Of a stretch of 64,000 nucleotides of DNA, positions 6,997-14,228 are shown one piece after another. A program made the position numbers and the translations under genes. The stretch spans positions 63,361-127,360 of the forward strand of contig DNFA01000015.1 of NCBI GenBank assembly GCA_003487665.1. The letters are read 5' to 3'. Below the pieces are notes generated by a model that had not been told where the DNA came from, searched no databases, and saw only the letters and a list, made by a program, of their open reading frames with translations. The stretch's first letter is position 1. Each line of letters starts with the position of its first letter. The stretch comes from Oscillibacter sp. (lineage in GTDB: Bacteria; Bacillota; Clostridia; Oscillospirales; Oscillospiraceae).

Positions 6997-7580
6997 GCCT
7001 TGTCTCCGGTTTCGTCCAGATAGGTCGCCTGCAGATCGGCGATGTGCAGCAAGACGGCCAGCGGGAACTTGTCAAAGGCGTTGCCAACGCTGTACCCGCC
7101 GCCTTGGAAGTCGTTATCCGAGAACCCCATGTGCCAACGGATTGCCATAGCCTCCTCGCGGCTCAGGCGCATAAACCCAGAGATGATGTAGACGCTCTTC
7201 TCACCGTGCCCGTAAGGCAGCTTGTCATCGACCACATAGAACGGGTACTGTTCCCACCTGCCCTGATCGTTCTTGCGGTTGCGCATCTCGACCGCATAGA
7301 AGTTCGCTTTGCAAATGTCGTGAAGCAGACCACAAACCGCAATCGTCTCCATCGACGGCTCGTTGAAGCCCGGAGTGATGGTTGCTTCGTTGGCGCAAAT
7401 CGCCTTCATGCGCTCAAACACATGGAGGCTGTGCTCCAGCAGCCCGCCGGGGCTGGACAGGTGAAAACGGGTGCTGGCCGGTGCCGCAAAGAAGTCCGAG
7501 GACTCGATCCACGCCAGCAGCTTGTCAGCGCCCGGTCGCGTGATATTCTCTGTGTACGCCTTGATGAACTTGTCTTTCAT
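6993..7580 (-). CDS. HD-domain phosphohydrolase
   Basis: A 195-residue metal-dependent hydrolase. The HD residues are seen in GGLLEHSLHVF (His), LLHDICK (His-Asp) and YGHGEKS (His), with a final Asp in LHIADL. The arrangement resembles the HD part of YhaM-like 3'-5' exonucleases and nucleotidases. The second ATG (7580) is preferred because AGGAGG is 8 bases before it and only 2 before the first ATG. It precedes the HNH and dUTPase genes, suggesting nucleotide metabolism. Confidence 0.8.
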   Translation of the reverse strand: MKDKFIKAYTENITRPGADKLLAWIESSDFFAAPASTRFHLSSPGGLLEHSLHVFERMKAICANEATITPGFNEPSMETIAVCGLLHDICKANFYAVEMRNRKNDQGRWEQYPFYVVDDKLPYGHGEKSVYIISGFMRLSREEAMAIRWHMGFSDNDFQGGGYSVGNAFDKFPLAVLLHIADLQATYLDETGDKA

Positions 7581-7593
7581 GCTCATATCCTCC

Positions 7594-7752
7594 TCAAAAA
7601 TACATCATGCTCAGTGCCCAAGACGCCAGATGCAGAACGCCCGCAGCCGCGAACAGCGCGATATAGACGTGCTTACCTCTGCCGCTCTCGCCGATGACGC
7701 CGACGGTTGCCAGCACCATCACGATCATCGTAAACACCTGAAAGAACTTCAC
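7594..7752 (-). CDS. Small membrane protein, 52 residues
   Basis: A GTG start shares bases with the stop of the upstream gene (GTGA). The product has two hydrophobic segments, about residues 4-20 (FQVFTMIVMVLATVGV) and 31-49 (IALFAAAGVLHLASWA), joined by a short Gly/Arg/Lys turn. It would be an integral membrane hairpin. Function unknown; it lies directly before the HD gene, whose ribosome site overlaps its stop. Confidence 0.6.
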   Translation of the reverse strand: MKFFQVFTMIVMVLATVGVIGESGRGKHVYIALFAAAGVLHLASWALSMMYF

Positions 7753-8108
7753 TTCACATACGCCCCCTTCCATGCTTCGATTGCTTCATCGCAGAACTTG
7801 CCGTCGCACTGACCGACAACGCCCTTTCTGCCCTCGCAGTATTCGCACAGATCCGTTTCGAGCATATCGACGATCTGGTCATCGGTCATGTCCCCGTAAT
7901 ACTCGCCATTGGTGAGCTTCACCGCTATGAAAACGCGCCCGCTGTCGATAGCCTGCTGGCAGGTCCTCAACTTCCATTCCAACAGCACAGCCTTGTGCAT
8001 TGTCTTCGTTGTGCGATGGCCACAATGGACGATGAACCAGTCATGCTCCAGAAGTTCGGCCACGCTGTCAACGCGGTCTCCCTGTTTGTACTTTCTCTTC
8101 ATTTTCAT
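7749..8108 (-). CDS. Hypothetical protein with CEYC motif
   Basis: A 119-residue protein starting MKMKRKYKQGDRVDSVAELL after a GGAGGT ribosome site. It has a central beta region with HCGH and a C-terminal CEYCEGRKG stretch with further cysteines, which may bind zinc. No family recognised. Confidence 0.7.
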   Translation of the reverse strand: MKMKRKYKQGDRVDSVAELLEHDWFIVHCGHRTTKTMHKAVLLEWKLRTCQQAIDSGRVFIAVKLTNGEYYGDMTDDQIVDMLETDLCEYCEGRKGVVGQCDGKFCDEAIEAWKGAYVK

Positions 8109-8116
8109 GTTACCTC

Positions 8117-8965
8117 CTAAAATCCGTTCCATATTTGCTTGCCGTGATACTCGAAGCATTCGGCATCGCAGCAGTCTTCGGGAGTCAGATCCGCAAGCCG
8201 CTTTCGGCTGCGGGAGATGAACAGGTCGGAGTCCATAGGCGGCTTCGGGTTCTTATCCCTCAGCAGCTCGTCTACCTCCAGCAGCTTCGCGTAAGTCTGC
8301 GGCTGGTGTTCCTTGAGGTTCTCGAAGAAATAGTTTCGGTGGAACGGGCAAAAGCAGCAGGCGGACGCCTTGGTGTCCAGTCCCCAGACATCCAGTATGT
8401 AGGCGTAGTTGTCAGCCCTCGTCAGCTCCATGTCCACCAACGGGAAACGGTTCACAAACATCGGGTTCGGGCTGTCCTTGCACCGCTGTTTTTCCTCGAA
8501 GCTGAACCCCATGTGCATCTCGTGGGCCTTCTTGTCCTCGTCGCGGAGCCGCTGGCCTTTCTTGTAGCCGAGCACTTCCCAGCGGACGAACTTTGAGATG
8601 CGCTCCACCTTGTAGTCGAGGGTGCAGTTTCGCGGCATCCTTGACTTGTGACCGTCATCCCGCAGCGTCCACCATGGGATGCTGACCGTGCGGCGTCTCC
8701 CGAAGTTCTGCATCAGATCCCGATGCAGCGGTGCGTCCAGCATCTCATATCGAATGCCGGCGGTGTCACAGGCTCGGTGTACGAACTCGGCCTGTTGCAT
8801 GACCCACGGGGGCTCGAAGCCGAGGTCGCAGAAGACGACCAGATCGTAAACCGGAACCAGCGGGTACGGGCGTTCGTGGCCTTTGCGCTCGGCGTCCACA
8901 TTCTCACAGGACATCAGGGCCAAGGCCGTCGATTGCATTCCCGCACCGAAGGACAAAATCTTCAC
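8117..8965 (-). CDS. PP-loop / PAPS-reductase-like nucleotide hydrolase
   Basis: A 282-residue protein of the adenine-nucleotide alpha-hydrolase group. The N-terminus MKILSFGAGMQSTAL is a PP-loop (S-x-G-x-x-S). RNCTLDYK, ACCFCPFHRN and a C-terminal DCCDAECF give conserved-looking cysteines as in phage PAPS-reductase/DndC-like proteins. Such enzymes adenylylate a substrate or transfer sulfur; the substrate is unknown. A GTG start at 8965 follows GAGGGG and overlaps the stop of the upstream gene. Confidence 0.75.
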   Translation of the reverse strand: MKILSFGAGMQSTALALMSCENVDAERKGHERPYPLVPVYDLVVFCDLGFEPPWVMQQAEFVHRACDTAGIRYEMLDAPLHRDLMQNFGRRRTVSIPWWTLRDDGHKSRMPRNCTLDYKVERISKFVRWEVLGYKKGQRLRDEDKKAHEMHMGFSFEEKQRCKDSPNPMFVNRFPLVDMELTRADNYAYILDVWGLDTKASACCFCPFHRNYFFENLKEHQPQTYAKLLEVDELLRDKNPKPPMDSDLFISRSRKRLADLTPEDCCDAECFEYHGKQIWNGF

Positions 8966-9618
8966 GTTTGCCCCTCCACGCTTTCCCCGCGGCGGAACTC
9001 AGCGGCCATCGTATCGGCCGCCTCACGGCTGATGCCGATTGCCTCGAACTGCTGGTAAATCTCTTCGCGGTCTTCGGGAGCCGCGGACACCAGCGCAAAG
9101 GTCAATTCGGCATCCGTCGGAGTTGGCTTCTCAGGTTCTTCCGCCTCTTCGGCTTCAAGGCTCTGCGCCAATCCCTCTTTGTACTCAGCGATTTTCAGCT
9201 TGCCGAACTCAATCACGGCTGTCATGTAGTCCTCGTGCTCGAAACCGCCTTCCTCGAACTCACGGCTCCAATTCAGAATGTGGTGGAACAGGTCGCGGCT
9301 GTCGATTTCTGCACCGTTCGAGCCGAGCATCTGCGCCGCCAGCGCAGAGAGGTCATAGACGCACTCGCAAAGGCGGATCTCGCTGTCTTCGCCCACCGTG
9401 GTCACGAACTTCTCGCCGGCGTCGCTGTAACCACAGGTCTTGCAGTCCCAGACGTCTTCCCTGTCCGGTTCGTGCGTGACCTCGACGCAGTCATTCAGGC
9501 ACCGAACGAACGTGCCGCTGTCATCCAGTTCCCAGTCCTGCGTGACGTGCGCCGTCGCGCAAAAGGTCTTTCCGCCGCAACGCGGGCAGCGCAGAACCTC
9601 ATTTTCTTTCAAAATCAT
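8962..9618 (-). CDS. Zinc-ribbon protein with acidic linker
   Basis: A 218-residue protein with two zinc-ribbon halves, LRCPRCGGKTF (approx. 10-20) and WDCKTCGYSD (approx. 56-65), separated by a segment with further cysteines. A Glu/Pro-rich linker near 155-170 leads to a helical C-terminus. The start at 9618 is chosen because GGAGGAG lies 7 bases before it. Function unknown. Confidence 0.7.
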   Translation of the reverse strand: MILKENEVLRCPRCGGKTFCATAHVTQDWELDDSGTFVRCLNDCVEVTHEPDREDVWDCKTCGYSDAGEKFVTTVGEDSEIRLCECVYDLSALAAQMLGSNGAEIDSRDLFHHILNWSREFEEGGFEHEDYMTAVIEFGKLKIAEYKEGLAQSLEAEEAEEPEKPTPTDAELTFALVSAAPEDREEIYQQFEAIGISREAADTMAAEFRRGESVEGQT

Positions 9619-9964
9619 CACTTGCTCCTCCATCACTCAGGCTCTTTTTCAGCCCCGCATATACTCCCTCAAGGGTTTCAACGAGTCCATCTGCCTCAAG
9701 GCTGTCCGTCGAAACCAGCCTGCAATCGCTCATGCTGATGTCGTCGATCAGATGGACGCCGTAGAACTGTTCGTCAGGCTCCAAACCGGCCTTGTTCTCA
9801 ATCAGCGCCGCCGTTATCTCTCCGTTCTGTTCTTTCTCGGCCTTTGCCACGAGGAAGTAGGTCGAAGAGCGGTCGCCGTTGACCGTGGTTGGGCCGTTGC
9901 CCAGATCCGCCATCATCGCCTCTGCCAGTTCTTTCGGGGCGATTGCAAAATCGAACCTTTTCAT
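9599..9964 (-). CDS. Hypothetical protein, 121 residues
   Basis: An alpha/beta protein beginning MKRFDFAIAPKELAEAMMADL, with no recognised domain. The ATG at 9964 overlaps the stop of the upstream zinc-ribbon gene, and its 3' end overlaps the next gene by 20 bases. Confidence 0.7.
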   Translation of the reverse strand: MKRFDFAIAPKELAEAMMADLGNGPTTVNGDRSSTYFLVAKAEKEQNGEITAALIENKAGLEPDEQFYGVHLIDDISMSDCRLVSTDSLEADGLVETLEGVYAGLKKSLSDGGASDDFERK

Positions 9965-10353
9965 CCCTCGGGCCACCCTTCCATTTCTTCCTTGAAGTAG
10001 TCCTCGTCGCCATCATCGCAGGCGCCGGACATAATCTGCTTGCCCTTGTAGAGCACGAAGTACCACATTCCGTCGGGGTTCCCCACCATCTTGCGCCACG
10101 CCGCTGCAAAGTCGGCCACGCTGTTGAAGACGTAGCAGGTGCGGATCGTGGCCGCATCTTTGAAGTCGTCCACGAAGTTTTCCGCATCCTTCTCGGGGTT
10201 GCTGTCATCCGCGAACATCATCACGACCAGCCCCCTCGGGATAGCCACATCGAAGGACTGCCCGCACTTCGGGCAAATCCCTTTCCAGCCCAGGCCGTCA
10301 CGCACGATGGCCTCGTCGGACTCGAACCCGCAGTCCGCACAGGTCAATTTCAT
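9961..10353 (-). CDS. Zinc-ribbon protein, 130 residues
   Basis: The N-terminus holds one zinc ribbon, LTCADCGFES and GICPKCGQSF, about 20 residues apart. The rest is an alpha/beta domain (FNSVADFAAAWRKMVG, WYFVLYKGKQIMSG) ending in a very acidic tail. Start and stop overlap the neighbours by 4 bases. Confidence 0.7.
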   Translation of the reverse strand: MKLTCADCGFESDEAIVRDGLGWKGICPKCGQSFDVAIPRGLVVMMFADDSNPEKDAENFVDDFKDAATIRTCYVFNSVADFAAAWRKMVGNPDGMWYFVLYKGKQIMSGACDDGDEDYFKEEMEGWPEG

Positions 10354-10706
10354 TTCAAACCCTCCTCAAACATTTCGATGTAACTGTCCGCGCTCTGAAG
10401 CTGGCGCTCCACTTCTGCCTCCGTATCAGCCGTAAAGCAGTACCGCGCTACCGCGTAGCCCTTCTTGCTGATCCACCAGCTCGTCTTGCTGTTGAACGCA
10501 TTTCTGGCCGGGGAGAAAACGTAATCCCCGAAAATTCGCGGCTCCGGTGTCGGCTTTGCCGCCGCATCCGCCGCTTTAGCCTTTGCCTGCCACCATTTCA
10601 GCTTTCGGTCGAGCGAGTCAAACGCTCTGGCGAAGTCGCAGGGAGCGTCACCATAGCAGACATCTCTGCAGTTCTTGCGGTACGGGCACTGTCTGCATCT
10701 CTTCAT
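10350..10706 (-). CDS. Cysteine-rich hypothetical protein
   Basis: A 118-residue protein with a cysteine cluster at the start (CRQCPYRKNC, then DVCYGDAPC), followed by an aromatic helix (KLKWWQAKAK) and a beta-rich C-terminal part. The cysteine spacing would suit a zinc or iron-sulfur site. Function unknown. Confidence 0.7.
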   Translation of the reverse strand: MKRCRQCPYRKNCRDVCYGDAPCDFARAFDSLDRKLKWWQAKAKAADAAAKPTPEPRIFGDYVFSPARNAFNSKTSWWISKKGYAVARYCFTADTEAEVERQLQSADSYIEMFEEGLK

Positions 10707-10954
10707 CAGAACGCCCTCCGGTACACACGCTTGACGCTGATGAACGCCGCCTCCGGGTGCTTCAGCAGGTAGAACCGCCGCTGTCTCTCGTTCGGGTAGG
10801 TGTTCCCGTTTTCGAGGCGGCCGAGCAGATGGTGGTTCTCGTCGAAGAGTTCCACGAAGTAGGCCGTCTCCACGCCCATGTTCGGGTCATCCTTGGCGTA
10901 ATCGTCGAGGACGGGCAGGTGCTCAACCCGTGTTCCATCTCTTTTCAGGTACAT
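10706..10954 (-). CDS. Hypothetical protein, 82 residues
   Basis: A small beta-rich protein (YFVELFDENHHLLGRLENG) with a basic C-terminus. No family recognised. It overlaps the downstream gene by one base. Confidence 0.65.
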   Translation of the reverse strand: MYLKRDGTRVEHLPVLDDYAKDDPNMGVETAYFVELFDENHHLLGRLENGNTYPNERQRRFYLLKHPEAAFISVKRVYRRAF

Positions 10955-10965
10955 ATCAGATCCTC

Positions 10966-11196
10966 CTATTCCATCGCGGCCCTCAGGGCCTCGATTGCTT
11001 CCGTAATGTTGTCGTGCGCCGTGTCCAGATTGTCGGCCGCGGCTTCAATGGCCGCATAGCGTTCGCTGCCTTCCAGCCCCTCAGGAGCATTGTCGAACTT
11101 CTCCTGCTCGTCGTCGTGCAGGCTCTCCACCTCGTCGCCGAGGGTTTCAAGGGCGTTGACGATTTTCTCAATGACCGCCCGCGTTGCTTTGTTCAT
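10966..11196 (-). CDS. Small coiled-coil protein
   Basis: A 76-residue, almost wholly helical acidic protein with heptad-like Leu/Ile/Ala spacing on both sides of a Gly-containing break (APEGLEGSE). Similar helical hairpins are frequent in phage early operons; function unknown. Confidence 0.65.
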   Translation of the reverse strand: MNKATRAVIEKIVNALETLGDEVESLHDDEQEKFDNAPEGLEGSERYAAIEAAADNLDTAHDNITEAIEALRAAME

Positions 11197-11205
11197 GGCT
11201 CCTCC

Positions 11206-11652
11206 TCAATAGTCGGCGTCGAGGTTTTCATCTCGCTCGTCGTACTTGACTCCGTCGTAGCCGGTGGTCGTCATGATGCGCTCGTAGCACTTCGCACAGA
11301 CACGGCGGAACGGGATGCCGTAGTAGTCACGGGTGCCGTACATCTCGAACGGGCGCGCTTCCTTGCCGCACTTCGGGCAGGTCTCTTTCACCAGCCGATA
11401 GCCCGGAAGCGACGTCAGGTGGCCGCCGTCATCAATCAGGAAGTCGTCCCACGTGCCGTCGTCGAACAGTTTGCAGGCGGCCTCATACGCGCTGTCAAAG
11501 CTGTCGTGCTCAGACAACGGCTTGTGGTAGCGGCAACCGGCGGCCACATCTTCGACCTTCAAAATCACGCCGCCGCGCCCGCACTTCGGGCAGTCTGCGC
11601 CGATCTGCTTCTCGTAGCCGCAGAACGGGCAATTCACGTTCTTCTTTTCCAT
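11206..11652 (-). CDS. Protein with two zinc ribbons
   Basis: A 148-residue protein with cysteine pairs VNCPFCGYEK and ADCPKCGRGG at the N-terminus and ETCPKCGKEA and RVCAKCYERI near residues 90-125, giving two possible zinc sites around a central restriction-alleviation-like segment (SFDSAYEAACKLF). Function unknown. Confidence 0.7.
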   Translation of the reverse strand: MEKKNVNCPFCGYEKQIGADCPKCGRGGVILKVEDVAAGCRYHKPLSEHDSFDSAYEAACKLFDDGTWDDFLIDDGGHLTSLPGYRLVKETCPKCGKEARPFEMYGTRDYYGIPFRRVCAKCYERIMTTTGYDGVKYDERDENLDADY

Positions 11653-11897
11653 CAGTTCTCCTCCTTGCCGAGCCAGACCAGCAAACGGATCTGGTCGTGC
11701 ATCGCTACAAGCCTGCGCTGGGCATCTGCCAGCTCCTCAATCATGGCGGGGACGAACTTGATGATGTCGTCCACATCGGAGTTGGCGATGTATTGCCGCA
11801 ATTCGATTACCTTCCGAGCCTGCCAGCACCCCGTCTCCCCGATCTTTTGGCTCAGTTCCTCAACCTTGCGGTCGATGGACTTTTTCAGGTCGCTCAT
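11652..11897 (-). CDS. Hypothetical helical protein, 81 residues
   Basis: A helical protein with charged N-terminus (SDLKKSIDRKVEEL) and a C-terminal amphipathic helix (EELADAQRRLVAMHDQIRLL). No family recognised. Its stop overlaps the next start by one base. Confidence 0.65.
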   Translation of the reverse strand: MSDLKKSIDRKVEELSQKIGETGCWQARKVIELRQYIANSDVDDIIKFVPAMIEELADAQRRLVAMHDQIRLLVWLGKEEN

Positions 11898-11909
11898 TTC
11901 AAAACCTCC

Positions 11910-12149
11910 TTACCGTCTGCTTGCTCTGCGCCGCTGACGGGCAAGCCGTCTCTGACGCTGTTCTTCTCTGTACTGACGCTCCACCTCTTCGTCGTCCTCG
12001 TAATCAGGCAGGCGGTCAAGGTATCGCTGAATGAACGGGATGTGCGGGAAAACGTAGTCGGCGATCAGAGCGCCGATGCCAAGGACGCCGAGGAACACGG
12101 CCAGAAATGCGAAGTCAACGATTGCCTCGCCCAACAGTTCGGGTGTCAT
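11910..12149 (-). CDS. Small membrane protein with basic tail
   Basis: A 79-residue protein with a membrane segment at about residues 11-30 (FAFLAVFLGVLGIGALIADY), a second weaker hydrophobic stretch, and a strongly basic C-terminus (RLARQRRRASRR) that would stay in the cytoplasm. Function unknown. Confidence 0.65.
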   Translation of the reverse strand: MTPELLGEAIVDFAFLAVFLGVLGIGALIADYVFPHIPFIQRYLDRLPDYEDDEEVERQYREEQRQRRLARQRRRASRR

Positions 12150-12478
12150 TTTGCCGCCTCCTTCATCATGTTCGGAAGTTCGTACTGCACGAAGTCATCG
12201 GCCAAACAAGTCGCCTCTTCCTCAAGCTCGTCGGCCCATCCGCTCAGGTACTCCTTTCGAGCGGCCGTGTTCGTCCAATTTTCTTTTCTCAACCCAGCGG
12301 ATGCGAGAACAATGTAGCCGTCTGCTCCCACACCGTACAGTTGAGAGCCGTGCTTTTGCTCCCACTCAATCTCCGCGTCGATGGTTTCCGCATCAGCCTT
12401 GATGATGTACTCGACCACCGAATGGTCGAAATCGTATCGGAACAGCTTGCCGCTGACCTTGACCGGATTGCTCTTCAC
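12146..12478 (-). CDS. Hypothetical protein, 110 residues
   Basis: The preferred start is a GTG at 12478 that overlaps the stop of the upstream gene (GTGA). The product begins with a beta strand pair (GKLFRYDFDHSVVEYIIK) and continues with helices containing WADELEEEATCLADDF. No recognised family. Confidence 0.6.
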   Translation of the reverse strand: MKSNPVKVSGKLFRYDFDHSVVEYIIKADAETIDAEIEWEQKHGSQLYGVGADGYIVLASAGLRKENWTNTAARKEYLSGWADELEEEATCLADDFVQYELPNMMKEAAK

Positions 12479-12735
12479 AGGTTGTACGCCTCCTTGCCCG
12501 CTTTCCATTCCTTCATGAAGTCCTTGTAGTCTTCCTTGCCATCCACGGCCACTTCCGCCCAGAGGAACCCCGGTTCTCCAAAGATGCCGAAGTCGTAGCC
12601 CGTCTCCTCCAGAATTGCTACCACCTTGCCTTCCTCTTCTTCGGTGAAAGAGATAATTGCCGCCGGTTCAAGCGGTCTCACCAGCTTGTCGCCGAAGGAG
12701 TTCACCGTCTGGCGTCCCTTGTACTGCACGTTCAT
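12475..12735 (-). CDS. Hypothetical protein, 86 residues
   Basis: The start at 12735 (MNVQYKGRQ) follows GGAGGC. The small protein is acidic and mixed alpha/beta, with no recognised family. It is the second gene of the early operon. Confidence 0.65.
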   Translation of the reverse strand: MNVQYKGRQTVNSFGDKLVRPLEPAAIISFTEEEEGKVVAILEETGYDFGIFGEPGFLWAEVAVDGKEDYKDFMKEWKAGKEAYNL

Positions 12736-12751
12736 GTTCTTGCCTCCTGCC

Positions 12752-13075
12752 TCACATCTGAATTTCAAACCGGCTGAAATCATCGTTTGCTGTCAGCACG
12801 TACTCTTTACGGTTGACAGCCACGGGAACGCGCTCGCCGTCTCTATATGCTGACGTTTCCATGTAGCCAGCCCAGCGGTCTTCGCTCTCTTTGCGGGTCA
12901 GGGTCACGCGAGCATGGGGAGAAACGCTCAGCATATTCTCGGCTTCATACACGGTGAACGCCGTCATGTGGCGCCCCTCAGCCTTGAGCTGCTTTGCAAG
13001 CTCTCTGGTGTTGTCGCTTGCAGCGGTCAGAGCGTCCAGCAGATCCATGAGAGGATAGGTCTGGTTCAGCTTCAT
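12752..13075 (-). CDS. First gene of the left early operon, hypothetical
   Basis: A 107-residue protein with an N-terminal helical pair (PLMDLLDALTAASDNTRELAKQLKAEG) and a beta-rich C-terminal half. GGAGGCAAC lies before its ATG. It is the first gene after the early promoter at 13138-13165. Confidence 0.7.
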   Translation of the reverse strand: MKLNQTYPLMDLLDALTAASDNTRELAKQLKAEGRHMTAFTVYEAENMLSVSPHARVTLTRKESEDRWAGYMETSAYRDGERVPVAVNRKEYVLTANDDFSRFEIQM

Positions 13076-13137
13076 AGTTGCCTCCTGATTTGCCGTCTGG
13101 CTTCTTTCAATTATCCATGTGGTTATCTTATGTGTTA

Positions 13138-13165
13138 ATTATACTTTATTACCTACCTATGTCAA
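13138..13165 (-). promoter_or_regulatory. Early promoter with shared TAGGTAGG spacer motif (copy 2)
   Basis: A consensus promoter on the minus strand: TTGACA (13165-13160), 16 bases starting TAGGTAGGTAA, TATAAT (13143-13138). The -35 box lies within the palindrome ACCTAT GTCA ATAGGT (13155-13170 on the plus strand). It would drive the whole operon from 13075 down to 2799. Confidence 0.85.
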
Positions 13166-13172
13166 TAGGTTT

Positions 13173-13390
13173 TTGCATATTTTTACGAATATTTTTACCG
13201 TATATCATTATATCCGTTTACGCTTTTGAAACAAATTCAGAACCTTTCTGTACGGCCCGTAGATGGCCTCTGGCGGCGTTTTGGCGGAAGGGGTGAAAGT
13301 ATATAAGGAAAGACGTAGCGCATCGTAGCGGTCTTGTAGGCGAATTTGGCGGTATGCTGGGGTCGTTGCGGAGAGAAACCTCCTGAAAAC
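13173..13390. other. Non-coding spacer between late and early units
   Basis: This stretch is A/T-rich near 13173-13240 and has no open frame with a credible ribosome site on either strand. It separates the late terminator at 13396-13433 from the early promoter. I see no RNA structure of note in it. Confidence 0.5.
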
Positions 13391-13392
13391 GC

Positions 13393-13433
13393 AAAAACAC
13401 CCCCATCCCGGCCGAAGCCGAAATGGGGGTGTT
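13393..13433 (-). terminator. Terminator of the lysis region
   Basis: On the minus strand an 11-pair stem AACACCCCCAT / ATGGGGGTGTT is followed by TTTGCG; a second small hairpin (TTCGGCTTCGGCC) sits in the loop. It ends the late transcript after the holin-like gene. Confidence 0.85.
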
Positions 13434-13522
13434 CAATCTATCCGCTATGCAGTTGTCAGGGCCAGCGAGGGGGCGCAAGCCCTCTGCATGGCGGGCGTAT
13501 CGGGCCGGAGGTCGAAGCCCGT

Positions 13523-14020
13523 TTACGCTTTCTTCAGGACAGCCTCCATGATGGCTCGCAGGATCTCGTCCTTGCGGGTCAGGCCGTCCAGCTCAATGCC
13601 GTATTCCTCCGCCTTCTTTTTCAGCTCGGGAACGGTCAGCTTGAGCAGCTCGATTGCGAGGTCAGCGGCGGCTACCGCAACATCAGTCTTCACCTCTTCG
13701 GGCGTCTTGACCACGCCTGCCTCGCTGTTCGCCTTGTATTCGTCGGCATACTTCCGCATCCAGTCGAAAATCGTCTGGGCGATGCTCTGAAGGCGCTCGG
13801 GGGTGAAGATTTTCTTCAGAGGGGCCGGGATCTTGACGTACAGGCCGTTGACGACCTGAGACATCTTTTCCGCGCCGGTCAGACCGGACGCCTCGGCCAG
13901 TGCAATGAGTTCGCTCACCGCACCGAGGACGTTGCCTCTGACCTTGAAGAAAAGCATGAAGCCGTAGGTGATCGCGCAGATGGCGACCACAATGATTTCG
14001 AGTACGCTGAGAAAATCCAT
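13523..14020 (-). CDS. Membrane-anchored lysis protein, possible LLH-like holin
   Basis: A 165-residue protein with one N-terminal membrane segment (residues ~5-25), then a helical domain (AEASGLTGAEKMSQVVNGLY) reminiscent of LLH-type holins, and a C-terminal SAP/Rho-N-like helix pair (LTVPELKKKAEEYGIELDG). It follows the endolysin in the same operon, which supports a lysis role. The C-terminal domain is unusual for a holin, so the assignment is tentative. Confidence 0.55.
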   Translation of the reverse strand: MDFLSVLEIIVVAICAITYGFMLFFKVRGNVLGAVSELIALAEASGLTGAEKMSQVVNGLYVKIPAPLKKIFTPERLQSIAQTIFDWMRKYADEYKANSEAGVVKTPEEVKTDVAVAAADLAIELLKLTVPELKKKAEEYGIELDGLTRKDEILRAIMEAVLKKA

Positions 14021-14054
14021 TGCATTTTCCTCCTGACTTGCGGCTCAGGGCCGC

Positions 14055-14228
14055 TTAATATTGTTCCTGCTTCGGGTGCCGCTGGTCATACTCTGGACAC
14101 GGAAAAGGCTCCGTGTCGTGGCATTTCTCGCAACACGCTTCGCAGATAGGGCCATATTTCTGATTGTAGATGCACGGCTTGACCTCTACGATCTCTTTTC
14201 CGCAGACCGCGCATCTCAGGGTGCTCAC
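14055..14228 (-). CDS. Small cysteine-rich zinc-binding protein
   Basis: A GTG at 14228 overlaps the stop of the endolysin (GTGA). The 57-residue product has eight cysteines in pairs (LRCAVCGKE, ICEACCEKCH, FPCPEY), consistent with one or two zinc sites. It lies between endolysin and holin-like genes; function unknown. Confidence 0.65.
   Translation of the reverse strand: MSTLRCAVCGKEIVEVKPCIYNQKYGPICEACCEKCHDTEPFPCPEYDQRHPKQEQY

Noticed and set aside
13218..13478. 86-residue minus-strand frame across the lysis terminator
   Set aside because: It runs through a strong terminator hairpin and has no ribosome site.
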